Program-made: the position numbers and the translations under genes
Notes under the pieces: model-generated
Databases searched by the model: none
What the model was told of the DNA's origin: nothing
The model's input: only the letters and a program-made list of their open reading frames with translations
From: Desulfobacterales bacterium
Lineage (GTDB): Bacteria > Desulfobacterota > Desulfobacteria > Desulfobacterales > Desulfobacteraceae
Direction: 5' to 3'
Assembly: GCA_022361535.1 (NCBI GenBank)
Contig: JAKSAU010000694.1
Coordinates: 1 to 27,446 of the forward strand
DNA length: 27,446 bases
Shown here: one piece after another, positions 1-8,274 of the stretch
Numbering within the stretch: the first letter of the stretch is position 1
Layout: each line of letters opens with the position of its first letter

Positions 1-501
1 GTTCGCGAGCTGTGCGAAGCTGAAGGTGCAAGAGTTGCTCTTTCCCGTCACTGGGAACAAGGCGGCGACGGCGCAATCGAATTTGCTGAAACCGTTGTTG
101 AAGCCTGCGAAGACAAGACTGACTTTAAATTCCTCTATGAGCTGGATATGCCTATCAAAGAGAGAATTGAGCTCATTGCCAAAGAAGTATATGGCGCAGA
201 TGGTGTTGATTATTCTGCTGAAGCTGATAAAGCCATCACCAGAATCCAGGCTGATCCTGAGCTGGCAAAAATGGGTATGTGCATGGTTAAAACTCATTTG
301 TCCCTGTCTGATAACCCCGCACTCAAGGGTGTACCCACAGGCTGGCGTCTGACCATCCGTGAAGTACTCACCTATGGTGGTGCTGGCTTTATCGTTCCGG
401 TTGCCGGCGCAATCTCCCTGATGCCTGGTACAGGTTCCAACCCCGCATTCAAACGTGTTGATGTGGATGTGGAAACCGGTAAGGTTCAGGGTGTATTCTA
501 A
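1..501 (+). CDS. fhs: Formate-tetrahydrofolate ligase, C-terminal part (partial)
   Basis: The reading frame is open from base 1, so the gene begins upstream of the window and only about the last 166 residues are seen. Fhs (formyltetrahydrofolate synthetase) joins formate to tetrahydrofolate with ATP, in the cytoplasm; it is the formate-activating step of the Wood-Ljungdahl methyl branch. Recognition rests on the C-terminal family signature: [19 protein letters not shown], the [10 protein letters not shown] stretch, the [10 protein letters not shown] segment and the terminal [16 protein letters not shown] motif close to the end, which is where it lies in full-length family members. The ATP-binding P-loop lies off the window. 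folD follows 87 bases downstream on the same strand, and the two enzymes act in succession, so co-transcription is likely. I see no frameshift or damage in the visible part. Confidence 0.95.
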   Translation, partial: VRELCEAEGARVALSRHWEQGGDGAIEFAETVVEACEDKTDFKFLYELDMPIKERIELIAKEVYGADGVDYSAEADKAITRIQADPELAKMGMCMVKTHLSLSDNPALKGVPTGWRLTIREVLTYGGAGFIVPVAGAISLMPGTGSNPAFKRVDVDVETGKVQGVF

Positions 502-526
502 TTAAGTAATGTAAAATTAATACTAA

Positions 527-563
527 GCGATAACCGATGGTTGAAAATGCCATCGGTTATCGC
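527..563. other. Perfect 14-bp inverted repeat between fhs and folD
   Basis: GCGATAACCGATGG (527-540) and CCATCGGTTATCGC (550-563) form a perfect 14-bp stem with a 9-base loop. No T-run follows; the folD ribosome binding site starts 12 bases later. It is therefore more likely an RNA-processing, stability or attenuation hairpin within an fhs-folD transcript than a simple terminator. This is inference from position and shape. Confidence 0.6.
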
Positions 564-588
564 AAATTGTTATTTAGGAGAAGAATAA

Positions 589-1485
589 ATGACGGCTGAA
601 ATTATTAGCGGAACGCAGATTAGAAAAGAGATCCTCGCAGAGATTAAAGAGGATGTCGATAAAATGAAAGAAAAACACGGGAAAGTACCTGGCCTTGTGA
701 CCATTCTTGTTGGTTCCAGCCCGGCTTCCATTTCCTATGTTACCCTGAAAATTAAAACTGCCCTCAGCTTGGGCTTCCATGAAATTCAGGATGACCAGCC
801 AGATGATATCTCTGAAGCAGATCTGCTGGCACTTATCGAAAAATACAATAATGATGATGATATTCACGGCATCCTGGTTCAGCTTCCTCTTCCGGATCAC
901 ATTGACGACAAAAAAGTTCTCAATGCCATTAACCCGGATAAAGACGTGGATGCTTTCCATCCTGTCAACGTTGGCCGTTTGATGATCGGTGGCGACGAAG
1001 CCAAGTTCCTGCCCTGTACCCCTGCTGGTATCCAGGAAATGATCGTTCGCTCCGGTACTGAAACTTCCGGCGCTGAAGTTGTTGTTGTTGGACGTTCCAA
1101 TATCGTTGGTAAACCCATCGCTGTTATGATGGCTCAGAAAGGCATCGGTGCCAACTCTACTTCAACCATCGTTCACACCCGGACCAAAGACCTGGCCGGT
1201 CATTGCAAACGTGCCGATATCCTTATTGTTGCAGCAGGCGTACCTGACCTGGTAAAACCCGAATGGATCAAACCCGGCGCCTGTGTTATTGACGTAGGTG
1301 TTAACCGTGTAGGTATGAACGAAGAAACCGGAAAAGCCATCCTTAAGGGTGATGTGGACTTCGAAGCAGCCAAAGAAATCGCAGGAAAAATTACACCTGT
1401 TCCCGGCGGCGTAGGCCCCATGACCATTGCTATGCTTATGAAAAACACCCTGAAATCCGCACAGTGGGCTTTGGGTGACATCTAA
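589..1485 (+). CDS. folD: Bifunctional methylenetetrahydrofolate dehydrogenase / methenyltetrahydrofolate cyclohydrolase
   Basis: FolD interconverts methylene-, methenyl- and formyl-tetrahydrofolate with NAD(P) in the cytoplasm, the steps next to Fhs in C1 metabolism. The 298-residue length is normal. Visible landmarks are the catalytic Y50-x3-K54 pair in SYVTLKIK, Q98 in GILVQLPLP, D121 in DKDVDAFHP, the CTPAG segment at 143-147, the dinucleotide-binding GRSNIVGKP at 168-176 and the C-terminal PVPGGVGPMT at 270-279. The start is set by an AGGAG at 576-580, eight bases before the ATG. Gene order fhs-folD and the strong terminator right after folD suggest that the two form the end of one operon. 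The region around residues 184-191 (GIGANSTS) is slightly longer than in many FolD proteins, which fits enzymes of this group. Nothing looks broken. Confidence 0.97.
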   Translation: MTAEIISGTQIRKEILAEIKEDVDKMKEKHGKVPGLVTILVGSSPASISYVTLKIKTALSLGFHEIQDDQPDDISEADLLALIEKYNNDDDIHGILVQLPLPDHIDDKKVLNAINPDKDVDAFHPVNVGRLMIGGDEAKFLPCTPAGIQEMIVRSGTETSGAEVVVVGRSNIVGKPIAVMMAQKGIGANSTSTIVHTRTKDLAGHCKRADILIVAAGVPDLVKPEWIKPGACVIDVGVNRVGMNEETGKAILKGDVDFEAAKEIAGKITPVPGGVGPMTIAMLMKNTLKSAQWALGDI

Positions 1486-1527
1486 GAGAACATAATAGGC
1501 AAATAACTTGCCTTTGCAGTTTTCCAG

Positions 1528-1563
1528 CCGCCGGTGTCAGCTCTGACACCGGCGGTTTTATTC
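1528..1563 (+). terminator. Rho-independent terminator after folD
   Basis: CCGCCGGTGTCAG (1528-1540) pairs perfectly with CTGACACCGGCGG (1543-1555), a GC-rich 13-bp stem, followed by TTTTATT. It lies 43 bases after the folD stop and closes the fhs-folD transcription unit. The next gene begins only about 20 bases beyond. Confidence 0.9.
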
Positions 1564-1583
1564 TGTAGCTGAGCTTTAGTACA

Positions 1584-2909
1584 ATGATACCTTTATCCTC
1601 GCAATCCTTTGAGCGCTACCTTTACTTTCTTCGACGGGTAGTGAATTTCAAAACCCTTTTTAACCGTCCGGACCAAATAGAACTTGCCATGGACTGGTGC
1701 CATGAGGTTTTTTCGAAATCTTTGAAAGGGTATCGTGTCTACAGGGATGGGGCTGAGAATTTAATTGCCTGTCCGCAGCAAATTAATCCTAACAACGATA
1801 TTGTTTATCTGAGTGCCCATATGGATACGGTGGACGCAGATCCAAAAGAGTGGGATTCGCCTTTTCGTCCGTTTTCATTATATGAAGACGAACATCAGAT
1901 CGTGGCCCGGGGAGTCAGTGACTGTAAAGCCGGTGTGGCTTTTGAGCTTTTTTTAGCAGACCTTGCATTCAGGGCACATATGTCATGCAGTAACCTTGTT
2001 TTTACTGTCACATTCAAAGAAGAGGGGGCAGGTGAAAAAACAGCCCGGCAGATTGGAAAAGATCTGGGAACCAGGTTACCGTTGTCTAAGAAAGATACTT
2101 TTTTTATTGTTCTTGAAAATACAGTAAGTTTGGGTGACCCTTCGGTGCTCAGTTATTATACGGCTGAACGTGGTAATTTTGTGATACGTGCAAGTGATAC
2201 CTTGGCGGGGTTAAGAACCGTTCTTTCAAAGCTGGGCAATTGGAATCCAGTAAGTATCTGCCCGAAAGAGAGCTTAGATTTTTCTGTCGAAAAGGTGTTA
2301 TCGCAAGCAGGAGGTCATGTCTGTTCCGTACCAAGAACGAAAAATCTTCTCACTCGGGTGATAGAAAGCTCGGATGACAATACCCTTATATTGGCAGGAG
2401 ATGAATCAGGGTTTGGTGTGGTGCCCACGAGAATTAATTTAGGAAAGAGTTCATATCCCGTTATTCATGACTTGGTGCTCAGTAACCGATCTTTTGATTC
2501 TGTTGACTTTGTTTATGAACAGCTTGAGGGAATCACCTATACACAGGTAAAACCGTTTTCCATTTCACAGGGGATGAATGTTGACTCAAAATTTGGTGCT
2601 CTTCCGATTTGCAGAGTTTTTAACAGTTACAATGACGAAGATATTATAGTTTCTAAGGATTTTAATATTGGTGCGTCTGACGCCACCATTGTTAGCCGGT
2701 CAATGACACCTGAATATAAACATAGGTTTTATCCTATTGTTGTGGGGCCGGGAACCCGATCTCAAAAAAATGCAACCCCTCCAAGGCTTACCCATGGAAA
2801 AAATGAAACTTTTGACAAGGCCAGTGGCAGGGCTTGTGTTGGTTTTCTTATACATGCTCTATCTGAGATGGGGGTAATCAAATGTAATGGTCTGAAGGAG
2901 GGCTTATAA
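1584..2909 (+). CDS. M20-type zinc metallohydrolase (ArgE/DapE/peptidase-like)
   Basis: The 441-residue product has the M20 metal-binding pattern: H79-x-D81 in SAHMDTVDA, the bridging Asp D113 in ARGVSDCKAGVA, the catalytic Glu pair E146-E147 in FKEEGAG, an acidic ligand candidate at E178 (LENT) and a late His H404 in RLTHGKNE. The GASDA segment (363-367) matches the GTSDA-like motif of these enzymes. Such proteins hydrolyse amide bonds of N-acyl amino acids or short peptides in the cytoplasm; no signal peptide is seen. The middle part (about 190-350), where the lid or dimerisation domain lies, is not a close match to anything I recognise, so the substrate is unknown. The gene stands alone between a terminator and the acyl-CoA synthetase gene. 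The ATG has no good Shine-Dalgarno sequence, so expression may be weak or the start could lie slightly elsewhere. Confidence 0.85.
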   Translation: MIPLSSQSFERYLYFLRRVVNFKTLFNRPDQIELAMDWCHEVFSKSLKGYRVYRDGAENLIACPQQINPNNDIVYLSAHMDTVDADPKEWDSPFRPFSLYEDEHQIVARGVSDCKAGVAFELFLADLAFRAHMSCSNLVFTVTFKEEGAGEKTARQIGKDLGTRLPLSKKDTFFIVLENTVSLGDPSVLSYYTAERGNFVIRASDTLAGLRTVLSKLGNWNPVSICPKESLDFSVEKVLSQAGGHVCSVPRTKNLLTRVIESSDDNTLILAGDESGFGVVPTRINLGKSSYPVIHDLVLSNRSFDSVDFVYEQLEGITYTQVKPFSISQGMNVDSKFGALPICRVFNSYNDEDIIVSKDFNIGASDATIVSRSMTPEYKHRFYPIVVGPGTRSQKNATPPRLTHGKNETFDKASGRACVGFLIHALSEMGVIKCNGLKEGL

Positions 2910-3099
2910 CCAACCTCTATTATATTAAGGTATAATCGATCATTTTTTTATTTGCCACCCTTTACTAACGGTTTTAAAAGCCCTATTTTATCCCAGATAA
3001 TTTTATTTTAAGGCGATTTACGGCGGAGGGGACAGGTTCAAAAATCTGGCCGGTAATCTTATATACAACTCTTTATTCTAAATAGAAACGGAGACCTAA
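2910..3099. other. Intergenic spacer before acyl-CoA synthetase
   Basis: An AT-rich spacer of 190 bases. The only signal I can support is a GGAG ribosome binding site at about 3089-3093 ahead of the next ATG. I see no convincing terminator for the M20 gene and no clear promoter hexamers. Confidence 0.4.
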
Positions 3100-5235
3100 A
3101 TGGATAAACTGGATGCAATCTTCTCACCTGAAACCATCGCTGTTGTTGGCGCATCAACCACAAAAGGGAAAGTTGGTCATGATATATTCGCCAACATTCT
3201 TGCCGGGGGATATACTGGCACCCTCTACCCTGTAAACCCCAAAGCTAAATCAGTCCTATCAGTTAAATGCTATACAAGTATTTCTACCATACCTGACCCC
3301 ATTGATCTGGCAATGATTATCCTGCCGCCAAAAGCAGCCCTTGGATCTGTCAAAGAGTGCATTTCAAAAGGGGTGAAGGGAATCGTTATTGTTTCTGCAG
3401 GATTTAAAGAAGTAGGCGGCGAAGGGCTTGAAATTGAGAGCCAGATCAAGGATCTATGTTCAGAAGCTGGTGTGCGCCTTGTCGGCCCCAACTGTCTTGG
3501 CGTCATCAATCCGTCTCCCAAAGTGTCTCTCAATGCAAGCTTTTCAGCCCGAATGCCGAAACCTGGAAACGTGTCCTTTATTTCCCAAAGCGGTGCTTTG
3601 TGTACAGCCGTGCTTGACTATGCTGCGGATAAGGGATTTGGTTTTTCAAAATTTATTTCCATCGGTAACAAAGCTGATGTGGATGAGCTGGATCTTTTAA
3701 GGTACTACCATAATGACCCGGATACAGATGTGGTCATGATTTATATGGAAGAGTTATCCCGCCCGGCAGAAGAATTTATCTCTGAAGTCCGGGAAATGAC
3801 GTCGGGAACCAATCCTACTCATGTGATCGCTATCAAATCAGGAACTTCAGCAGCTGGCGCTGCGGCCGCCGCCTCCCATACTGGAGCCCTTGCAGGATCA
3901 GATGTCATGTATGACGGGCTTTTTTCAATGGCAGGTATTTTAAGATGCAAAAGTGTAAATCAGCTGTTTGATTATGCACAGGCGCTTGCAGCCAATAAAT
4001 ATCCAACCGGGGATAATGTGGCCATTGTCACCAATGCCGGCGGCCCGGGGATTATTGCCACGGACATGAGTGAACAGTCAGGGCTTAAGCTTGCCCGTTT
4101 TTCAGACGAAACCATCAAGGAGCTAAAAAAGTACCTGCCGTCAACAGCTAATTTTCATAACCCTGTGGATGTAATAGGGGATGCTGCCAAAGACCGGTAT
4201 GAAAATACCCTTGCCACAGTGCTGGGAGACCGGAATGTTGATGCGGTCTTGATTATTCTTACACCTCAGTCCATGACCGATGCTATTGGTACTGCCCAGG
4301 CTATTGTCAGTATTGCCAAAAACTCAATTAAACCCATTCTTTGTGCCTTTATGGGAGTCGTGGATGTCTCTGACGGGGTGAAGCTGCTACAAAAACACAG
4401 GGTACCGGTTTACCAGTTTCCGGAAAGTGCAGCCAGGTCCCTGGGGGCTTTAAGACAGAGTGTTAAATGGCTGTTTAGAAAAATTCTGCCACAGTTTACT
4501 TTGGAGTACGATAAGGAAAAAGCAGACGCCATTATTGCCCAGTATATGGAAGAGGGTAGAACTGTTTTAGGAGAGCTGGATGGTAATGAAATACTTAAAT
4601 GTTACGGCTTTAACACCATCCCTATGGCATTGGCCAAAACCGCACAAGAGGCAGTTGAGATAGCTGATGGAATCGGTTATCCTGTTGTTATGAAAATTGT
4701 CTCCCGCCAAATTCTGCACAAATCTGACGCTGGCGGTGTAAAAGTGGGACTCAAGGATGCGGAGGGTGTTAAAGAGGCCTTTGAAAGCATTATAGAAAAC
4801 GCAGAAAATTATGATCCCAACGCAGACCTGGATGGTGTGCTTGTTCAGCAAATGGCACCAAGTGGGAAAGAAGTTATATTAGGCGTTACCAAAGATCCGG
4901 TCTTCGGCCATGCAGTTATGTTCGGCCTAGGTGGAATCTTTGTTGAAGTATACAAGGATGTCGCTTTTAGGTTATCCCCCATGGGGCGTAACGTTGCACG
5001 CCGAATGGTCAAGAGTATCAAGGGATATCCGATTCTAAAAGGTCTGAGAGGAGAAGCGCCGTCTGATATTGAAGCCATAGAAAAGAATATTGTTTCTTTG
5101 AAGGCGATGGTGGATAACCACCCAATGATCGAAGAACTGGATATTAATCCGTTGTTTGTCCATGCAGAAGGAGAGGGGACAACGGTAGCGGATATTATCA
5201 TCCGTTTAGAAAGTAATGAACAAGAATTAAGCTAA
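3100..5235 (+). CDS. Acyl-CoA synthetase (ADP-forming), fused alpha-beta type
   Basis: This 711-residue enzyme class couples acyl-CoA + ADP + phosphate to carboxylic acid + CoA + ATP, reversibly, in the cytoplasm; acetyl-CoA is the usual substrate in anaerobes, but specificity cannot be read here. Domain order: CoA-binding Rossmann domain (about 1-130, with IAVVGAST and the VGPNCLGVINP motif at 128-138), succinyl-CoA-ligase-like domain (about 150-300) with the phosphorylated histidine H260 in ASHTGALAGSD, a linker, and an ATP-grasp domain (about 500-711) with the PVVMKIVS, HKSDAGGVKVG, FGLGGIFVEV and ELDINPL segments. No GNAT domain is attached, so it is not a Pat-type protein acetyltransferase. 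It heads a + strand block: the DUF1844 gene starts 20 bases later. A role in acetate formation or activation with the C1 genes upstream is inference. Confidence 0.92.
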   Translation: MDKLDAIFSPETIAVVGASTTKGKVGHDIFANILAGGYTGTLYPVNPKAKSVLSVKCYTSISTIPDPIDLAMIILPPKAALGSVKECISKGVKGIVIVSAGFKEVGGEGLEIESQIKDLCSEAGVRLVGPNCLGVINPSPKVSLNASFSARMPKPGNVSFISQSGALCTAVLDYAADKGFGFSKFISIGNKADVDELDLLRYYHNDPDTDVVMIYMEELSRPAEEFISEVREMTSGTNPTHVIAIKSGTSAAGAAAAASHTGALAGSDVMYDGLFSMAGILRCKSVNQLFDYAQALAANKYPTGDNVAIVTNAGGPGIIATDMSEQSGLKLARFSDETIKELKKYLPSTANFHNPVDVIGDAAKDRYENTLATVLGDRNVDAVLIILTPQSMTDAIGTAQAIVSIAKNSIKPILCAFMGVVDVSDGVKLLQKHRVPVYQFPESAARSLGALRQSVKWLFRKILPQFTLEYDKEKADAIIAQYMEEGRTVLGELDGNEILKCYGFNTIPMALAKTAQEAVEIADGIGYPVVMKIVSRQILHKSDAGGVKVGLKDAEGVKEAFESIIENAENYDPNADLDGVLVQQMAPSGKEVILGVTKDPVFGHAVMFGLGGIFVEVYKDVAFRLSPMGRNVARRMVKSIKGYPILKGLRGEAPSDIEAIEKNIVSLKAMVDNHPMIEELDINPLFVHAEGEGTTVADIIIRLESNEQELS

Positions 5236-5255
5236 TCATATATTAGGAGGGAAAT

Positions 5256-5567
5256 ATGCCGGAAGGAAACGGATTCGTGATGGAAAATGGTGAACCCAAG
5301 GACTCGCCCCAAAAGGAAACCATGCCAAAAATTGACTTTTCCAGCTTTGTCCTGTCTTTGTATTCATCTGGTCTAGTGCAACTGGGAAAAGTGGAGGACC
5401 CTTCCACTGGGAAAAAGGCAGTAAACTTAGAGATGGCTCAGCATTCCATTGATATGATTGCTATGCTTCAGGAAAAAACCCAAGGCAACTTGTCTGAAGA
5501 CGAGGATAACCTGCTCAAAGCTCTTCTAAGCGAGCTTCGCATGGCCTATGTTGAGGCGGCTGGTTAA
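5256..5567 (+). CDS. DUF1844 family protein
   Basis: A 103-residue soluble acidic protein with the DUF1844 pattern: DFSSFVLSLYSSGLVQLG, then NLEMAQHSIDMIAMLQEKT, then LSEDEDNLLKALLSELRMAYVE. The family is widespread in deltaproteobacteria and acidobacteria and its function is unknown. The first 25 residues are polar and probably disordered; no membrane segment or signal peptide is seen. A very strong AGGAGGG at 5245-5251 fixes the ATG at 5256. Its stop codon TAA overlaps the ispE start by one base (TAATG), so translation of the two is probably coupled. Linkage to ispE hints at a housekeeping role, but nothing in the sequence tells what it is. Confidence 0.9.
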   Translation: MPEGNGFVMENGEPKDSPQKETMPKIDFSSFVLSLYSSGLVQLGKVEDPSTGKKAVNLEMAQHSIDMIAMLQEKTQGNLSEDEDNLLKALLSELRMAYVEAAG

Positions 5568-6451
5568 TGCACGAATACCTGTCGCCTGCTAAGATCAATT
5601 TGTTTTTATATGTTACAGGCAGGCGGCCTGACGGTTATCACGAGTTGTTTTCCCTTATGGCACCGGTTGACTTGTGTGATCGGGTCAGCATTAGGTTTGA
5701 GGGAAAAGGTGTTCGGATATCCTGTAATCACACGGATGTTCCCGAAGATGAAACCAATCTTGCCCATCGGGCTGCAGTGCTGTTCTTTAATGCCCTTGAG
5801 CAGAAAGGGATAGCACCGTCCTTTGACGGAATGGATATCCGTATAGAGAAAAAAATTCCTGTTGGTGGTGGTCTTGGCGGAGGCAGTTCCAATGCAGGCA
5901 CTATCCTTTTGGCCATGAACGAGAACACCGGGAATCCCTTCTCCTTAAAGGAATTGATGGCCATGGGGGTATCCCTTGGAGCAGATGTCCCTTTTTTTGT
6001 GCTTGGTAGACCTGCTTTTGCCTCCGGTGTGGGAGAAAAACTATCTCCCTGTAATGAATTGCCTGAATTCTCTGTCATTATAGCAAATCCTGGTGTGTCT
6101 GCTTCCACAGTAAATGTTTTTAAAAAATTGGAATTTGGATTGACATTTACACCTGATTATATTATGAATACTGGTTCGAATGCGCTGCCATTCGAGAAAG
6201 AGTTGAATGGCAGGGAAAAATTGCATAATGACCTGGAAGGTCCTGCTTGCAGTTTGTACCCTGAAATCAGCTCTGCTAAAAAAGAGATGGAGTTGTTGCT
6301 TCAAAGAAGCATATACATGTCCGGAAGCGGCTCATCTCTTTTTGCTCTTTATTCGGAGCACGAGGAGTCCGAAAAAGGCTTCAGAGCGCTTACCCGGGGG
6401 TGGTCCGGGAATCGTCAGGCTCTTTTTCATACACGGATAAGGCAGCGTTGA
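5567..6451 (+). CDS. ispE: 4-diphosphocytidyl-2-C-methyl-D-erythritol kinase
   Basis: IspE phosphorylates CDP-methylerythritol with ATP, step four of the MEP isoprenoid pathway, in the cytoplasm. It is a GHMP kinase: K9 and D22 lie in [20 protein letters not shown], the glycine-rich ATP loop [15 protein letters not shown] spans 97-111, the catalytic Asp is D140 in SLGADVPFF, and the C-terminal [11 protein letters not shown] segment is present. The length of 294 residues is normal. The start overlaps the stop of the DUF1844 gene by one base; a GAGG at about 5551 lies within that gene. tRNA-Gln begins 17 bases after the stop and prs after it, so ispE, tRNA and prs are probably read as one transcript. 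Confidence 0.96.
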   Translation: MHEYLSPAKINLFLYVTGRRPDGYHELFSLMAPVDLCDRVSIRFEGKGVRISCNHTDVPEDETNLAHRAAVLFFNALEQKGIAPSFDGMDIRIEKKIPVGGGLGGGSSNAGTILLAMNENTGNPFSLKELMAMGVSLGADVPFFVLGRPAFASGVGEKLSPCNELPEFSVIIANPGVSASTVNVFKKLEFGLTFTPDYIMNTGSNALPFEKELNGREKLHNDLEGPACSLYPEISSAKKEMELLLQRSIYMSGSGSSLFALYSEHEESEKGFRALTRGWSGNRQALFHTRIRQR

Positions 6452-6468
6452 TGCTGAGTTTAAAATAC

Positions 6469-6543
6469 TGGGGCGTCGTCAAGCGGTAAGACACAGGGTT
6501 TTGATCCCTGCATTCAGAGGTTCGAATCCTCTCGCCCCAGCCA
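6469..6543 (+). tRNA. tRNA-Gln (anticodon UUG)
   Basis: A full cloverleaf of 75 bases with encoded CCA. The acceptor stem TGGGGCG (6469-6475) pairs with CGCCCCA (6533-6539), G is the discriminator base, and CCA follows at 6541-6543. The anticodon stem CAGGG/CCCTG (6494-6498, 6506-6510) encloses the loop TTTTGAT, giving anticodon TTG at 6501-6503. The T arm GAGG-TTCGAAT-CCTC is standard. The sequence closely resembles the bacterial tRNA-Gln consensus. It sits 17 bases after ispE and 29 bases before prs, so its 3' processing cut would also define the 5' end of the prs message. Confidence 0.98.
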
Positions 6544-6572
6544 AAAATATTAAAATAATAAAGAGAACTATT

Positions 6573-7511
6573 ATGAATGGCTTGTCGATTTTTGCTGGTA
6601 ATTCCAATGCAATACTTGCAGAACGGATTTCGGAATACCTGGCAAAACCTTTGGGACGCTTGAAAGTCAACCGGTTCAGCGACGGGGAAACCCAGGTTGA
6701 AATTCATGAAAATGTCCGGAGGCAGGAGGTTTATGTTGTTCAGTCTACCTGTAATCCGGTCAATGATAACCTGGTTGAGCTCCTTTTGCTCATTGATGCG
6801 TTTAAACGGTCATCTGCCAGTCGTGTAACTGCTGTTATTCCGTATTTCGGATATGCCCGGCAAGATAAGAAAGTAGCTCCCAGAGTGCCTATTAGTGCGA
6901 AGGTGGTTGCGGATCTGTTGCATACTACCGGTGTTGACAGGGTCATCACCATGGATCTTCACGCCGGCCAGATTCAGGGCTTCTTTAATGTGCCTGTAGA
7001 CAACCTCTATGCAGCTCCTATTATCATTGATGATATAAAAACTCGTTTTGGGGAAGATTTGGTTGTCGTATCTCCTGATGCTGGCGGTGTAGAACGTGCC
7101 CGTGCCTATGCAAAGCGTCTGGATGCAAGCCTTGCTATTGTGGATAAGCGCCGCAGTGCACCGAACCAGGCCAAAGCTATGGCCATTATCGGTGATGTGG
7201 AAGGTAAAATCGCAATTGTCATTGACGATATGGTGGATACTGCCGGAACTTTAACTGAGGCCGCCGGTGTTATTCGGGAAAAGGGCGCCAAAGAGGTTCA
7301 TGCGTATTGCACTCACCCGGTATTGTCCGGGCCAGCCATAGACAGAGTCCAAAACTCGTCTTTAAACTCTCTTGTTGCAACAGATACCATCCCCTTATCC
7401 GAGGAAGCCAGTGCCTGTGACAAGATTAAGACGCTATCAATTGCCAAGCTTGTGGGCGAGGCAATCATGCGTAGCTACAGGGGTGATTCTGTAAATTCTT
7501 TATTTGTTTAA
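6573..7511 (+). CDS. prs: Ribose-phosphate pyrophosphokinase (PRPP synthetase)
   Basis: Prs makes PRPP from ribose-5-phosphate and ATP for purine, pyrimidine, histidine, tryptophan and NAD synthesis, in the cytoplasm. The 312 residues show the class I features: RFSDGE at 34-39, the ATP-site flexible segment [10 protein letters not shown] (91-100), H130 in [20 protein letters not shown] (190-195) and the PRPP-binding loop DDMVDTAGT at 218-226. The frame is open upstream to 6501 and into the tRNA, but the start at 6573 is chosen because the protein there begins with the family N-terminus ([11 protein letters not shown]), with an AGAGAA ribosome binding site just before it. It is followed by rplY after 63 bases, the common prs-rplY-pth order. 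Confidence 0.97.
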   Translation: MNGLSIFAGNSNAILAERISEYLAKPLGRLKVNRFSDGETQVEIHENVRRQEVYVVQSTCNPVNDNLVELLLLIDAFKRSSASRVTAVIPYFGYARQDKKVAPRVPISAKVVADLLHTTGVDRVITMDLHAGQIQGFFNVPVDNLYAAPIIIDDIKTRFGEDLVVVSPDAGGVERARAYAKRLDASLAIVDKRRSAPNQAKAMAIIGDVEGKIAIVIDDMVDTAGTLTEAAGVIREKGAKEVHAYCTHPVLSGPAIDRVQNSSLNSLVATDTIPLSEEASACDKIKTLSIAKLVGEAIMRSYRGDSVNSLFV

Positions 7512-7546
7512 ACAAATTTTTATTAACACTATCTTAAGGGTCCCCA

Positions 7547-7577
7547 GGGGGGGGCAGATACGGAGGGTAAAACATTG
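7547..7577 (+). promoter_or_regulatory. Ribosome binding site and TTG start of rplY, behind a G8 tract
   Basis: The strong GGAGGG at 7562-7567 lies seven bases before TTG at 7575, and no ATG or GTG lies in frame nearby, so rplY starts with TTG. Just upstream is a run of eight G (7547-7554) after CCCC, a simple-sequence tract that could form a small hairpin or vary in length. Confidence 0.75.
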
Positions 7578-8213
7578 GAACTAATTGAACTAAACACAAA
7601 AGCAAGAGAAACCAAAGGAAAGGGCGCTGCCAGAAAAATCAGGGCTAACAATGCCATTCCTGCCATCGTATACGGTGCAAAGGCTGAACCGGTAAAATTG
7701 ACTGTTGACACTTCAGTGTTTGATAAAATTATCAGAGAAAACGGAACCACCGGTCTTTTCTTTGATCTGAAAATCGATGGCGGCCAGGAAAAAACTGTCA
7801 TGCTCAAAGAGATCCAGATGGATCCGTTCGGCCTTAAATATTATCATATCGACTTTCATGAAATTGATATGGATACCAAGGTTTCCGTAACTATTCCTGT
7901 TGAAACAGAAGGTGTTTCCGCTGGTGCAAAAGAGGGCGGCCTGCTTCAGGTTATCCGTCGTGAACTTGATGTGCTCTGTAAGCCTAAACATACACCTGAA
8001 AGCATTGTTTTGGATATTACAGAGTTGAATATTGGTGATGCTATCCACGTGGAAGACATTGATCTGGGTGAAGATATTGAGATTCCTCATGAAGTTAACT
8101 TCACTGTTATCACGGTTGTTCCGCCGACAACATCTGATGAAGGTGTTGAAGAGGAAGAAGAGGATCTAGAAGAGGTTGCAGAAGCTGCTGAACCAGCAGA
8201 TGCAGAAGAGTAA
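7575..8213 (+). CDS. rplY: 50S ribosomal protein L25/general stress protein Ctc
   Basis: This is the long (CTC) form of bL25, which binds 5S rRNA in the large ribosomal subunit. The N-terminal domain (about 1-90) has the family pattern ETKGKGAARKIRANNAIPAIVYG, then the MLKEIQMDPFGLKYYHIDF segment. The TL5-like C-terminal domain (about 95-185) includes VSVTIPVETEGVSAGAKEGG. The tail from about 186 to 212 is strongly acidic (GVEEEEEDLEEV and on), as is common in Ctc proteins. The start is TTG, supported by the ribosome binding site and by the normal N-terminus. The gene lies in the prs-rplY-pth cluster, 61 bases before pth. Confidence 0.96.
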   Translation: MELIELNTKARETKGKGAARKIRANNAIPAIVYGAKAEPVKLTVDTSVFDKIIRENGTTGLFFDLKIDGGQEKTVMLKEIQMDPFGLKYYHIDFHEIDMDTKVSVTIPVETEGVSAGAKEGGLLQVIRRELDVLCKPKHTPESIVLDITELNIGDAIHVEDIDLGEDIEIPHEVNFTVITVVPPTTSDEGVEEEEEDLEEVAEAAEPADAEE

Positions 8214-8229
8214 GTATGACCAGCAACTG

Positions 8230-8251
8230 ATCAGCCCTTTTGAAGGCTGAT
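8230..8251 (+). other. Small hairpin between rplY and pth
   Basis: ATCAGCC (8230-8236) pairs with GGCTGAT (8245-8251) over an 8-base loop. It has no T-run and pth starts 24 bases later without a clear Shine-Dalgarno sequence, so it may influence pth translation or mRNA stability rather than stop transcription. Confidence 0.4.
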
Positions 8252-8274
8252 TGCATCCGATTTAATCTGACATT

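Noticed and set aside
3061..3090. Weak likeness (TATACAA, TTTATTCTAA) to the hairpin repeat
   Set aside because: Only two short AT-rich words are shared with a different spacing and no stem; likely chance.
6501..6572. Upstream extension of prs starting inside the tRNA
   Set aside because: The extra 24 codons are tRNA sequence and spacer; the family N-terminus begins at 6573.
7502..7517. Perfect palindrome ATTTGTTTAAACAAAT at the end of prs
   Set aside because: It has no loop, is AT-rich, and overlaps the prs stop codon; too weak to call a terminator or operator.
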